Source of the DNA: CAUZWH01 sp965247665
GTDB taxonomy: Bacteria; Pseudomonadota; Alphaproteobacteria; SHVV01
Assembly (NCBI GenBank): GCA_965247665.1
Contig: CBDFHH010000004.1
Coordinates: forward strand, 496,001-560,000
Length of the DNA: 64,000 nucleotides
Reading direction: 5' to 3'
Of the stretch, positions 1-8,430 are shown one piece after another; within the stretch, counting starts at the first letter, position 1; each line of letters starts with the position of its first letter. The notes under the pieces were generated by a model. The model did not search any database. It was not told where the DNA came from and saw only the letters and a program-made list of their open reading frames with translations. The position numbers were made by a program, and so were the translations under genes.

Positions 1-1011
1 AACGCCAATTTCCTGCGCTGCATGTTCCACGGCTGGTCCTACGATCTCAACGGCGAGCTGACCGGGCTCACCCAGCCCGAGGGCTACACCGCGTTCGACG
101 TCGACCCCGTCGCCCACGGCATGCCGCAGGTAGCGCGCACCCATAGCGTGCATGGTTTTCTGTTCGCCAGCGCCAGCGCCGAGGGCCCGAGCTTCAGCGA
201 CTATTTCGGCGGCGTCACCTCGGCGATCGACGATCTCGTCGCCTACGCGCCCGACGGCGAGGTCGAGGTGAGTGGCGGCGTGCTGCGCTACGGCTATCCC
301 GGCAACTGGAAGTTCCAGGCCGACAATGTCTGCGACATGTACCACGTGGTGTATTCGCACGAATCGTCGAGCCGGGGCGGCGCCCAATATGTCCGCCGAC
401 AGGGCGATTCCAGCGGTATTCCGTTCTTCGAAAGGGATGGCAAGGTGCTGACCTTCGATGCCTGCGGCCTGTGGGGTTTTCCCAACGGTCATGGCTGGGA
501 AGGGGCGCTGCCGCAGTTCGAAAACACCGATTCGTTGTGGCAGGAGTACGTCGCCCTGCTCGAAGGCCGCAACGGCAGGGAGCGGACACGGGAGATCCTC
601 ACCCGCAAGCGCCACAACACCGTGTTCTACCCCAACCTGGTGATCCAGGACCTCAACATGCATGTTCGGGTGATCCGGCCGATTCGTGTCGACCTGACCG
701 AGGTGACGATCTACCCGATCAAGCTCAAGGGCGCGCCGGAGCAAATGTTCAAGGACGCGATCCGGCTGCTCAACACCACCAATTCGGCGGCTTCGCTGAC
801 TCAGGCCGACGATGTCGAGGCTTTCACGCGGGGGCATGCCGGGCTGCGCAATCGCGACGGCAACCCGTGGCTGCTGTTGGCCCGCGGCGACGCCGGTAAC
901 GAAATTGCCGACGAGAGCTACGAACGGGCTTACAGGACGTTCGGCAGCAGCGAAATGCTGCTGCGCTTGCAATACCAATCCTGGCTGCGGCACATGACCG
1001 AGGCCGCCTAG
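1..1011 (+). CDS. Rieske ring-hydroxylating oxygenase alpha subunit, 5' truncated by window edge
   Basis: The open frame runs in from before base 1. Its first codons carry the second half of the Rieske [2Fe-2S] ligand motif: Cys at codon 7 and His at codon 10, followed by the usual GWSYD context. The mononuclear iron site follows as D-x2-H-x4-H (Asp codon 112, His codons 115 and 120). This is the layout of alpha subunits that use electrons from a reductase to hydroxylate aromatic or other cyclic or quaternary-amine substrates. The first CxH half lies outside the window. No beta subunit or reductase is next to it. The family is clear; the substrate cannot be read from the sequence. Confidence 0.9.
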   Translation, partial: NANFLRCMFHGWSYDLNGELTGLTQPEGYTAFDVDPVAHGMPQVARTHSVHGFLFASASAEGPSFSDYFGGVTSAIDDLVAYAPDGEVEVSGGVLRYGYPGNWKFQADNVCDMYHVVYSHESSSRGGAQYVRRQGDSSGIPFFERDGKVLTFDACGLWGFPNGHGWEGALPQFENTDSLWQEYVALLEGRNGRERTREILTRKRHNTVFYPNLVIQDLNMHVRVIRPIRVDLTEVTIYPIKLKGAPEQMFKDAIRLLNTTNSAASLTQADDVEAFTRGHAGLRNRDGNPWLLLARGDAGNEIADESYERAYRTFGSSEMLLRLQYQSWLRHMTEAA

Positions 1012-1044
1012 ACCGCGCCCGAACGGCCGGTAACGGAGGTTTCA

Positions 1045-1722
1045 ATGAAGATCGGCTTTATCGGCGCCGGCAACATGGCCCGGTCGATGGGGATGGTGTG
1101 GGCCGAGCTCGGCCACGAAGTCTTTTTCGGATCGCGTGATCCCGCCAAGGGCGCGCGGCTGGCGGCGTTTGCGGGGCATGGCACCCGAGGGGGCAGTAAC
1201 CAAGACGCCGCGGCGTTCGGCGAGATGGTGGTCTTCACGGTTCGCGCGCAGGTGCCCTCGGACATGCTCGACGACGTGGCGTCGCTGGCCGGCAAGGTGC
1301 TTCTCGATATCAACAACCGGGTGCTGCCGGGCGACTTCGCGATGGACGCTCTGATCGGCGATTCCTTGGCCGAGAAAACCGCGGCCGACGTACCCGATGC
1401 ACGCGTGGTCAAGGGCTACAACACCATGGCCCAGGAGGTTTTCGAGCACCCGCCCGAGATCCTGCGCCAGCAGGGGGTGTCGGTCTATCTCTGCGGCGAC
1501 GACGACGGGGCCAAGGAGATCGTCGCCGGCCTGGCTCGCGAGCACGGCCTGATCCCGATCGATTGCGGTGGCTTGCGTGCGTCGCGCATGGTCGAAGCGC
1601 TCGGCGATTTCATCCGCTACATGATGCGCGGCATGGACTACGGTCTGTTCGCGACGATCAATTTCCGGACGATCCCGGCACCGGCACGCGAACGCCTCGG
1701 CGGGCGCGGCTACGCACCCTAG
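1045..1722 (+). CDS. NADPH-dependent F420 reductase-like NAD(P)-binding protein
   Basis: A 225-residue protein starting with a Rossmann dinucleotide fold (GFIGAGNMA, residues 4-12) typical of the coenzyme-F420-dependent NADP oxidoreductase family. Many proteobacterial members do not use F420 and act as NADP(H)-binding reductases of unknown substrate. The ATG follows a strong GGAGGT site six bases upstream and starts 33 bp after the Rieske oxygenase stop, so the two are probably co-transcribed. By context it may reduce or oxidise a product of the oxygenase; that is inference. Confidence 0.85.
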   Translation: MKIGFIGAGNMARSMGMVWAELGHEVFFGSRDPAKGARLAAFAGHGTRGGSNQDAAAFGEMVVFTVRAQVPSDMLDDVASLAGKVLLDINNRVLPGDFAMDALIGDSLAEKTAADVPDARVVKGYNTMAQEVFEHPPEILRQQGVSVYLCGDDDGAKEIVAGLAREHGLIPIDCGGLRASRMVEALGDFIRYMMRGMDYGLFATINFRTIPAPARERLGGRGYAP

Positions 1723-1858
1723 CCGGGCCGAAGCGCTGTCGCCGCGGCAGGCTCGGCAGCAGCCGGCGTGCCGCTTCGAGGGCACCGGTTTTGATCGCCG
1801 TGGCGACGCCGACCACGATCGCCAAGGCCAGCGTCGCGACTTTGAACGGATCGCTCAT
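1658..1858 (-). CDS. possible small membrane protein
   Basis: A 66-codon frame opening with a hydrophobic stretch (FKVATLALAIVVGVATAI) and ending with an arginine-rich tail. The tail overlaps the 3' end of the convergent NADP-binding protein gene, and the tail composition is what antisense GC-rich sequence usually gives. There is only a weak purine stretch before the ATG. I recognise no family, and the frame may be chance. Confidence 0.2.
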   Translation of the reverse strand: MSDPFKVATLALAIVVGVATAIKTGALEAARRLLPSLPRRQRFGPARVRSRARRGVRVPVPGSSGN

Positions 1859-2096
1859 CTCGATACGCGCTCCCGGTACTTTCGGTATGGGGTAGAGACG
1901 AGCGACCGACATTTCCGACCGATGCGGCCGGTGTTTCCGGTAGCGAAGAAGGGATCGAGGCCGTGCGTGACCCCCCCCCCGGACCCGCGCCGTCGGGGCC
2001 TCGGCCGTCGCGAACGTCGGCAACTTCGCGGCCGCGCGATGCGATGGTGCCTCGGGCGCACCCACCGCATGGCGACGCCGTCAGGCCGTCAGGCCG
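1723..2096. other. intergenic stretch with a C10 tract and 8-bp tandem repeats
   Basis: Between the NADP-binding protein and the convergent VOC dioxygenase there is no convincing gene apart from the doubtful small frame above. It holds a run of ten C at 1971-1980 and an 8-bp unit (GCCGTCAG) repeated three and a half times at 2077-2103. The repeat runs through the stop codon of the dioxygenase gene. Confidence 0.6.
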
Positions 2097-3080
2097 TCAG
2101 GCCAGGTAGATCAGCGTATCGTCGTCGATCGCGCTCGTGTCGCCGAAATCGCTATCGCGCTCGGCATAGAGCTGGCAGCGCAGGCCGTCGGGATCGCGAA
2201 CCACAACGCTGCGTCGCGACGGATGGTCGATATCGTCTTCGATTGCGGTGCCTTCCGCGCGAGCGCGGCCGATCGATCGTTCGAGGTCGGCTTCGTCGGC
2301 AGCGACGAACGCGTGATGATGGAATCCCGGCATACGCCCGTCTGCGGTGCGGAACAGGGTGAGGTCGCGGCTGCCGCAGGTGCCGCCGAGCGAGGCGAAG
2401 CGATCGTCGCGGCCCCCCATCCGCAGGCGCAAACCGACATAGTTCGTGTAGTAGTCGTAGGCTGCGTCGAAATGCTCGCAGACCTGAACCATATGGGTGA
2501 TTCTCAACGGGTGGAACACCGCCGACTCGACGCGTTTGAACGTCGGATCGGGTTCGTAGTGGATCGCGGCCGAGGGCGCGGTGTCGCCCGGCTTCCAGCT
2601 ATTGTTGGGCATCCGGTCGGGCGCCCGGTTGAGGTAGTGGTCCTCCCACCAGCGCCATTCGGTGTCGGCGTAGATCTCGACCAGGGTGCCGTCGGGGTCG
2701 GTCGTGTAGAGCGACTGCGAGATTTCGTGATCGTAGGTGAAGCGGATCGGCCGATCCTCGACCACGGCGCGTTCGTAGCCCCTCTTCAAATCGACCTGGG
2801 TCTCGAGCTCGAAGGCGACGTGGAACAAGCCGGGCTCGCGGTCGTGGAACTGAGGATTGACGATATCGACCATGCCCACATCGTGGTGGGTGTTGCCATT
2901 GTTGACGAAACCGGCGCAGATGTTCTCGCGCCGCCACGCCTCCTCGATGCCGATGACGTTGCGGTAGAAATCCATCGAGCGGTCGAGACTACTCACGAAG
3001 ATGTTGGTGTGGCCGATGCGGCGCGGCCGAAAGCAAGGCGTCGCTTGAGTCTCGATCGTCGCCGCGTCCTGAAGTGCCAT
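2097..3080 (-). CDS. two-domain VOC family protein, extradiol (catechol 2,3-) dioxygenase-like
   Basis: A 327-residue protein with two vicinal-oxygen-chelate modules, as in type I extradiol dioxygenases that open catechol-type rings with Fe(II). The first module starts at GHTNIFVSSLD (His24) and contains GNTHHDVGMVD. The second starts at ITHMVQV and carries the paired His in PGFHHHAF and the Glu in CQLYAE, which fit the metal triad. The open frame extends upstream to 3284, but the ATG at 3080 is preceded by GGGGAG at good spacing and starts just before the first module. A paralogue lies at 11.7-12.9 kb. Substrate unknown. Confidence 0.85.
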   Translation of the reverse strand: MALQDAATIETQATPCFRPRRIGHTNIFVSSLDRSMDFYRNVIGIEEAWRRENICAGFVNNGNTHHDVGMVDIVNPQFHDREPGLFHVAFELETQVDLKRGYERAVVEDRPIRFTYDHEISQSLYTTDPDGTLVEIYADTEWRWWEDHYLNRAPDRMPNNSWKPGDTAPSAAIHYEPDPTFKRVESAVFHPLRITHMVQVCEHFDAAYDYYTNYVGLRLRMGGRDDRFASLGGTCGSRDLTLFRTADGRMPGFHHHAFVAADEADLERSIGRARAEGTAIEDDIDHPSRRSVVVRDPDGLRCQLYAERDSDFGDTSAIDDDTLIYLA

Positions 3081-3368
3081 CGGTTCCGCTCCCCGGTGAT
3101 TTGCTCCAGGATAGCGACAGGGTTTGGCAGGGTGCAAACCCCGCGGCACGAGCCGGTTCGAGCCGCGTCGTGTCGCCGCAACAAATAACTGACACAACAG
3201 CTTAACGTGTCGATTGGCGTCGAACCTGAACCCGCGCGCTGCCTGGCGTGCATGGAACCAGTGCGGGAGCGACATCATGCGCAAGAGCTGACCTGAGGTC
3301 GATCTTCGACGGATTCTCGATCATCGTCGTGAGGCTTCTTTCGAGTCGGCATTATCGGGCTTGTGGGT
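3081..3368. other. intergenic region between divergent dioxygenase and toxin-antitoxin genes
   Basis: No gene is supported here. It separates the leftward VOC gene from the rightward toxin-antitoxin operon, so it should hold both promoters. AT content rises sharply from about 3340. Confidence 0.5.
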
Positions 3369-3412
3369 AGTCCATATATGTACGATATTAGATAAGTGAA
3401 TGTATATGGACT
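3369..3412 (+). promoter_or_regulatory. inverted-repeat operator of the Xre/RES operon
   Basis: Two perfect 10-bp half sites, AGTCCATATA at 3369-3378 and TATATGGACT at 3403-3412, lie in an AT-rich stretch that also fits a promoter. The right half overlaps the translation start area of the antitoxin gene. This is the usual position of an operator bound by an Xre-type antitoxin for autoregulation; the binding itself is inferred. Confidence 0.6.
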
Positions 3413-3417
3413 CTACT

Positions 3418-3822
3418 ATGGCTGTACAAGCCAGTCTGGCCATTGCGACCGATCGGAAAGGCCTATCCGGACCAGCACTGCGCACGTTCCTCCGCATCGC
3501 GGAATTGTGGGGGCTGTCGGTCGTTGAGCAGATGATCCTCCTGGGTGTGACCGCCCGTTCGACCTTCTTCAAGTGGAAAAAGGACCCTAACGCAGTTCTA
3601 CCTAAAGATACGCTGGAGCGAATCTCGTACATCCTTGGCGTTTACAAGGCCCTCCAAATCCTGCTGCCCGATGAGAAGGCGGCAGATGAATGGGTAAAGC
3701 GGCCGAACGCTGCCCCCCTGTTCGGTGGTCAGTCAGCGCTCGACCGCATGCTATCGGGTCACGTCGCGGACCTTTTTGTGGTCAGGCAATACCTCGATGC
3801 ACAGCGAGGCGGTTGGGCATGA
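3418..3822 (+). CDS. Xre/MbcA/ParS-type antitoxin
   Basis: A 134-residue protein with an N-terminal helix-turn-helix region (about residues 15-60, including SVVEQMILLGVTARSTFFKW) and a C-terminal toxin-binding domain of the MbcA/ParS/Xre type (old DUF2384) with the PLFGGQSALDRMLSG motif. It neutralises the RES toxin encoded next and probably represses the operon. Upstream ATGs exist at 3400 and 3406, but these fall inside the inverted repeat; the ATG at 3418 has GGA seven bases before it. The stop codon overlaps the toxin start in ATGA. Confidence 0.88.
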   Translation: MAVQASLAIATDRKGLSGPALRTFLRIAELWGLSVVEQMILLGVTARSTFFKWKKDPNAVLPKDTLERISYILGVYKALQILLPDEKAADEWVKRPNAAPLFGGQSALDRMLSGHVADLFVVRQYLDAQRGGWA

Positions 3823-4502
3823 TGCTTCCGGTGACCCGTGTTCGGTGGAAGCCGTGCTGGCGGATCATCCCCAGCCGGTTTCCGCCGATCCAACTGTTCG
3901 AGCGAGTGACTGAGTCTGACGACCTGGAGGCAATCCTGGAGCTCGAATCGCTGACCAATCCGCGTCTACGAGATGACGTTGGCGATATCCGGCTGGTCCC
4001 TCCCGAGGACCGCGTCAGTGGCCCCGGTACCAGCATTATCATGGCAGCCTTCACTCACCTGAATCCGGAAGGGAGCAGGTTTTCAGACGGCACCTACGGG
4101 GTGTTCTATGCCGCAAACGACCTTGACACGTCGATTGCCGAGTCGACGCATCACCGTGAGCGATTCATGCGGGCGACGGCACAGCGTCGCATGGAGCTCG
4201 ACATGCGGGTCTATGTTGTCGACCTTGATGGCAACGTTCACGAGCTACGTGGTCAGAAGTCGGCTTACCCGCTCGTCTACCACAACGACAACTACTCAGC
4301 CGGGCAGCACTTGGCGAAGTCGCTACGCAAGGATGGTTCGAACGGCATTGCTTACGAGAGTCTCCGCTGGGACGGTGGCGAGTGTGTTGCCGCCTTTCGA
4401 CCCCTTCTTCTTTCGAACGGAAGACAGGAGCGACACCTTTGTTATCTATGGGACGGACAGCGGATAGCAACGGTCTATGAGAAGAGGGCTTTGGAGCAAT
4501 GA
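3819..4502 (+). CDS. RES-domain toxin
   Basis: A 227-residue RES-family toxin. Characterised members of this family (MbcT, ParT, RES of P. putida) degrade or transfer from NAD+. The signature residues are visible: Arg87 in GSRFSDGTYG, Tyr97 in VFYAA, Glu108 in SIAES, and the serine in the YESLRW segment near the C-terminus. The ATG at 3819 overlaps the antitoxin stop by four bases, indicating translational coupling, and GAGGCGG lies just upstream. Longer than the shortest RES toxins because of about 60 residues before the core. All key residues are present, so it looks functional. Confidence 0.88.
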   Translation: MMLPVTRVRWKPCWRIIPSRFPPIQLFERVTESDDLEAILELESLTNPRLRDDVGDIRLVPPEDRVSGPGTSIIMAAFTHLNPEGSRFSDGTYGVFYAANDLDTSIAESTHHRERFMRATAQRRMELDMRVYVVDLDGNVHELRGQKSAYPLVYHNDNYSAGQHLAKSLRKDGSNGIAYESLRWDGGECVAAFRPLLLSNGRQERHLCYLWDGQRIATVYEKRALEQ

Positions 4503-4847
4503 TGCGAATCGTCACCAACACGGGGAACGAACGCGCTATTGAAGTTTCCTCTTTGCGCGTCGCCGTGGGCATGCGGCGCCACCATCGTCAACTCCAACCT
4601 GACCTTGCGCCGAGCAACATCGCAAGCCGCAGGATTTCCTGTCGAGCCCGTGGCGGGCACGGCGATCCGTACGCGGTCCTCACTTCCACGATGCGAGCCT
4701 CGAAGCCCTTGACCTGGGGATTCAGGTGGCGGGCGGGTCGCCCCGTGCGCAAGGATAAGGGTTTCGCATGCTAAGATGGCGCCCCGCCGCCAGGGTCCGA
4801 TGACACGGGCACGGGGTTCGCGGCGCCCCGGCCCCGGAGACAACGAC
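4503..4847. other. intergenic region with no supported gene
   Basis: Frames exist on both strands but none has recognisable homology or a convincing start. It separates the toxin-antitoxin operon from the amidotransferase gene. Confidence 0.4.
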
Positions 4848-5573
4848 ATGCGCGTTCTCGTCTTCCAGCACATCGAATGCGAGCACCCCGGCATCTTCCG
4901 CGACTTCATGGCCGACGACGGCATCGAGTGGCAGCCGGTGGAGCTCGATGAAGGCGAACCGATCCCGGACCTGGACGGCTTCGACGTACTCATCAGCATG
5001 GGCGGCCCGATGGATGTGTGGCAGAAGGACGAGCACCCCTGGATCGCATCCGAGCTCGCCGCAATCCGCGAATGGGTGGGCGAATCCCGGCGCCCCTTCC
5101 TCGGCTTCTGCCTCGGTCACCAGCTTCTGGCGGAGGCTCTGGGCGGCGAAGTGGGGCCGGCCGCGCGGCCGGAGATCGGGGTAATGCCGGTGCGACTCAC
5201 CGATGCGGGACGCAGCAGCCCTTTCCTCCGGGGCATCCCCGACGAATTCCTCTGCCTGCAGTGGCACAGCGCGGAAGTCATCCAGGCCCCGGCGGGCGCC
5301 GAAGTTCTGATCTCTTCTCCCGCCTGCACCGTCAATGCGCTCTCCTGCGCGGACCACGCCTTCTCGGTGCAGTTCCATGTCGAGCTCACCCCGCGCACCG
5401 TCTCCGAATGGGGAGAGGTCCCGGAATACGCCCAAGCGCTCGAAGGCGCGCTCGGCGAGCGCGCGCTTACGCGCCTCGATGCCGAGACTGCCGCGAACAT
5501 GTCGGCCTTCGCATCGCTCTCGCGCACTCTCTACCGCAACTTCATGGCCGTGGTGCGTGAGAGCGCGTGCTGA
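4848..5573 (+). CDS. class I glutamine amidotransferase
   Basis: A 241-residue stand-alone glutamine amidotransferase domain that releases ammonia from glutamine or hydrolyses a gamma-glutamyl bond. The nucleophile elbow GFCLGHQ places Cys88, and the His-Glu pair is His177/Glu179 in FHVE. An oxyanion MGGPMDV segment sits at residues 51-57. The ATG at 4848 has GGAG about ten bases upstream. It resembles GuaA-like GATases of unknown partner. It converges on the ATP-grasp/alpha-E pair, a class of genes linked to peptide-bond chemistry, so a role with gamma-glutamyl compounds is possible. Confidence 0.85.
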   Translation: MRVLVFQHIECEHPGIFRDFMADDGIEWQPVELDEGEPIPDLDGFDVLISMGGPMDVWQKDEHPWIASELAAIREWVGESRRPFLGFCLGHQLLAEALGGEVGPAARPEIGVMPVRLTDAGRSSPFLRGIPDEFLCLQWHSAEVIQAPAGAEVLISSPACTVNALSCADHAFSVQFHVELTPRTVSEWGEVPEYAQALEGALGERALTRLDAETAANMSAFASLSRTLYRNFMAVVRESAC

Positions 5574-5645
5574 ACAAATCGCTCTCTGTGAAGAGCGTTG
5601 CGAGGGCGCCGTTTCTCTCGCTCCGGTTTCTCCCCGTCACGCACC

Positions 5646-6625
5646 TCACCGCGCCGCGTCCTCGATTTCGTAGTCGAAGTAGGTGGCGTCGATGTCGTCG
5701 TTGAGGCGGCGGCAGGAGGCCCCGATACCCCGGAGAGCGGCGCGCGTGGCGTCGTCGTCGCCCGCGTCGCGGTTGGGCCAGTCATAGTCGATGCCGGCCG
5801 CCATCCGGCCGGCGCGGCGCCCGGCTTCCACCGCCAGCGGCCGGCCGCCGGAGACGGCGTCGAGGGGGCATCCACGATGCGCGCCATTGCATGCCGAATC
5901 GAGTGCGCAAGCCGGGGATCGGCAACCAGAAAGTCGATCATGTAGCCCGGCCGATGGTCGAGGGCGTGCAAATGGCGGTAGGCAAAGTGCGCTTCGCATA
6001 TCCTGAGCAGCGAGCGCCAATCCGACTCGCCGTGGGAATTGCCGGTCGGGTGTATCGCGATATGCGCATCCAGCAGCGCGGCGAGGAGCTGTGCCCGCTC
6101 GACGAAGCGCCCGAGCTCGAGGAAGTGCCAGCCGTCGTCGCGATACATGCCGCCCTCGGCAATGCCCGAGAAGGTGCGGATGGCATTCTCCGTGCGAAGA
6201 TAGAACGCGCCCGGCCGGTCGTTCCAGATGGTCTGGATCTCCACATCGCGCAGATCCAGATAGGCCAGGTTGAGGCAGGACCACATTCTGTTGCCGATGG
6301 CATTGCGGACCTGCCGGGCGTTCTCGCGCGCGGCGGCGACGCAGTAGCGGATCGAATCGGGGTTGTTCGGCTCGAAGGTGAGGTCGTCGGCCAGCGTGAA
6401 TGCGTCCGCCAGCATGAAATCCTCGTCGTCTGCGGTCGCTTCCAAATGGCCGCCGAGCGGGTTGCGGTCGATCGCCCGGTAGAGGCGCCGCCAGCTCTGC
6501 TCGATCTGCTCGACCGGCCGGTCCTCCATGGTCGCGAGCTGGTCCGAGAGCAGACGGCAGCCGTGCCGAGCCCGCTCGAGGTAGCGGCCCATCCAGTAGA
6601 GGCCCTGGGCGTTGCGCGCGAGCAT
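5646..6625 (-). CDS. alpha-E domain protein (DUF403), frameshifted
   Basis: A helical alpha-E protein, found almost always beside a circularly permuted ATP-grasp enzyme and thought to act with it in making or modifying peptides. It begins MLARNAQGLYWMGRYLERA, the standard N-terminus, and continues in one frame to about 5868. There the frame breaks at a run of five G, and the natural C-terminus (ending FDYEIEDAAR) continues in another frame to the stop at 5646. Adding one base to the run restores a normal protein of about 325 residues. The start is 4 bp after the ATP-grasp stop. The break could be a real mutation or a sequencing error. Confidence 0.8.
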
Positions 6626-6629
6626 CCCG

Positions 6630-8124
6630 TCAGGCGGAGAGCACCCAGAGGTCCTTGCCGCCGCCGCCCTGGCTCGAATTAACGACCAGCGAGCCCTCGA
6701 CCAGGGCGACACGGCAGAAGGCGCCGGGGACGAGCCGTGTCTCGCGTCCGCGCAGAACGAAAGGGCGGAGGTCGACATGGCGCGGCGCAACGCCGGTATC
6801 GGTGAGACAGGGCGAGACCGAGAGGTCGAGCACCGGCTGGGCGATGTAGTTGGCGGGGTTCTTCCGCAACTCCTCCGCGTACGCCGCGCGCTCGGCGGGA
6901 GCCGCGTGAGGGCCGACCAGCATGCCGTAGCCGCCGGCTTCGCCCACCATCTTGACCACCAGCTTGTCCAGATTGTCGAGCGTGTACGCCAAAGCCTCCG
7001 GTTCGCGGCAGAGGTGGGTCTCGACGTTGGCGAGCAGCGGCTCCTCGCCCAGATAGTAGCGGATCATGTCCGGCACGTAGGCGTAGACGCTCTTGTCGTC
7101 GGCCACACCGGTGCCGGGAGCGTTGGCGATCGTCACGTTTCCGAGCCGGTAGGCCTGGAAGAGGCCGGGCGTGCCGAGCTGCGAGTCGGGGCGGAATGCC
7201 AGTGGATCGAGGAAGTCGTCGTCGAGGCGGCGGTAGATCACGTCCACCCGCCTAAGCCCGGCGGTGGTCCGCATGTAGACGAAGTCGTCTTTCACGAGCA
7301 GGTCGCTGCCCTGCACCAGCTCGACGCCCATCTCCTGCGCCAGGAACATGTGCTCGTAGAAGGCCGAGTTGTAGACGCCGGGGGTCAACAGGACGATGCA
7401 GGGGTCGGAAACCCCGTGCGGTGCGAGCTCGGCCAGCGTCTGGCGAAGCAGCCGGCCATAGTGCTCGATGCCGCGCACGCGGTGCCGCCGGAACAGGTTG
7501 CGCAGGCTGGTCTTCAGCGCGCGCCGGTTGGCCAGCATGTAGGAGACGCCGGACGGCACACGCAAATTGTCCTCCAGCACCATGAAGCCGGCATTGGTGC
7601 GCACGATATCGGTGCCGCAAAGCGCGACATGGACGCCGTGCGACACCTCCAGGCCCTGCATCTCGACGCGATATTGCGGGCAATTGCGCACCAGATCGAC
7701 CGGCACGACCCCGTCGGTGATGATCCGGGCCGGTCCGTAGACATCGCCGAGGAAGCGGTTCAGCGCGTCGAGCCGCTGCCGGAGCCCGTGCTCGATCAAC
7801 TCCCAGTCCGCCGCGTCGAGCAGCCTCGGCAAGAAGTCGATCGGGATGATCCGCTCCTGCGCTCCGTACTCGCCGTAGACCGCGAAGGTAATCCCCTCGC
7901 GCACGAAGGATCGCTCGGCGCTTTCCTGCAAGTCGGCGCTCGTCGCGGGGCATGCGGTCCAGTGCCTCGCAGAATTGCCGGCAATGGCCCCGCGGCGCGC
8001 CGGTCGCCTCGAACATCTCGTCGTAGAACGCCGGGTGGGTCTCGTACCCCGCGAAGAGGCTCACCGCCCGTTCCGAGCCGTTGCTGTCGGCCTCCGATTG
8101 CCCGTCGAGAAATTCGCGACGCAT
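6630..8124 (-). CDS. circularly permuted ATP-grasp type 2 family protein, frameshifted near N-terminus
   Basis: The main frame (6630-7931, 433 codons) is a circularly permuted ATP-grasp protein (old DUF404/407): GDVYGPARI, LEDNLRVPSGVSYML, TPGVYNSAFYEH, ANAPGTGVADDKSVYAYVP and the C-terminal NSSQGGGGKDLWVL are all present. The expected first 60 or so residues (GYETHPAFYDEMFEATG) lie in a second frame from the ATG at 8124. The two join at about 7935-7945, so one indel splits the gene. The family is predicted to ligate amino acids or peptides using ATP. It forms an operon with the alpha-E gene downstream, which carries its own frameshift. Confidence 0.82.
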
Positions 8125-8428
8125 GAACTCACGCTCGCCGCCTGTCCGATCCGTGGCAGGATTGTCGTTCGGGACGGAGGCATGAGCAAGCCAGCCGGGA
8201 CACAAATGTGTCCTCAGACACGGCGGAGACCGGGAGTTGTGGACGCCGACGAGGGCTGCCGGCACCCGGAAAATCTGGGGAGGCACAACCTGGCGGCGCC
8301 AAGACGTTCAGGTGCCACCGGTGCCGTCCCCGGGTTGCTGCGGGTTACCGACCCAAATCCTTAGACTCCCGTAGCCCTTGATATGCTTGGTGTTCGTGCG
8401 GGCTAGCGGTTTGGGTATGCCCAGGACC
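8125..8428. other. intergenic region upstream of the ATP-grasp gene
   Basis: No gene is supported. It contains the start-side flank of the leftward ATP-grasp/alpha-E operon and ends at the TA target of the adjacent IS630 element. Confidence 0.4.
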
Positions 8429-8430
8429 TA

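Noticed and set aside
1971..1980. C10 tract as a phase-variation switch
   Set aside because: It lies in an intergenic stretch and not within a supported gene or a defined promoter spacer.
2223..3188. Long plus-strand frame opposite the VOC dioxygenase gene
   Set aside because: It mirrors the real gene codon pattern, has no homology and no RBS; a GC-rich antisense shadow.
4499..4774. Small frame directly after the RES toxin as a possible third toxin-antitoxin gene
   Set aside because: The ATG overlaps the toxin stop, but the translation is Arg-rich without any domain and the opposite strand is equally open.
6612..8126. 504-codon frame opposite the ATP-grasp gene
   Set aside because: Low-complexity Val/Arg/Gly-rich translation typical of the antisense of a coding region; the ATP-grasp motifs on the other strand are unmistakable.
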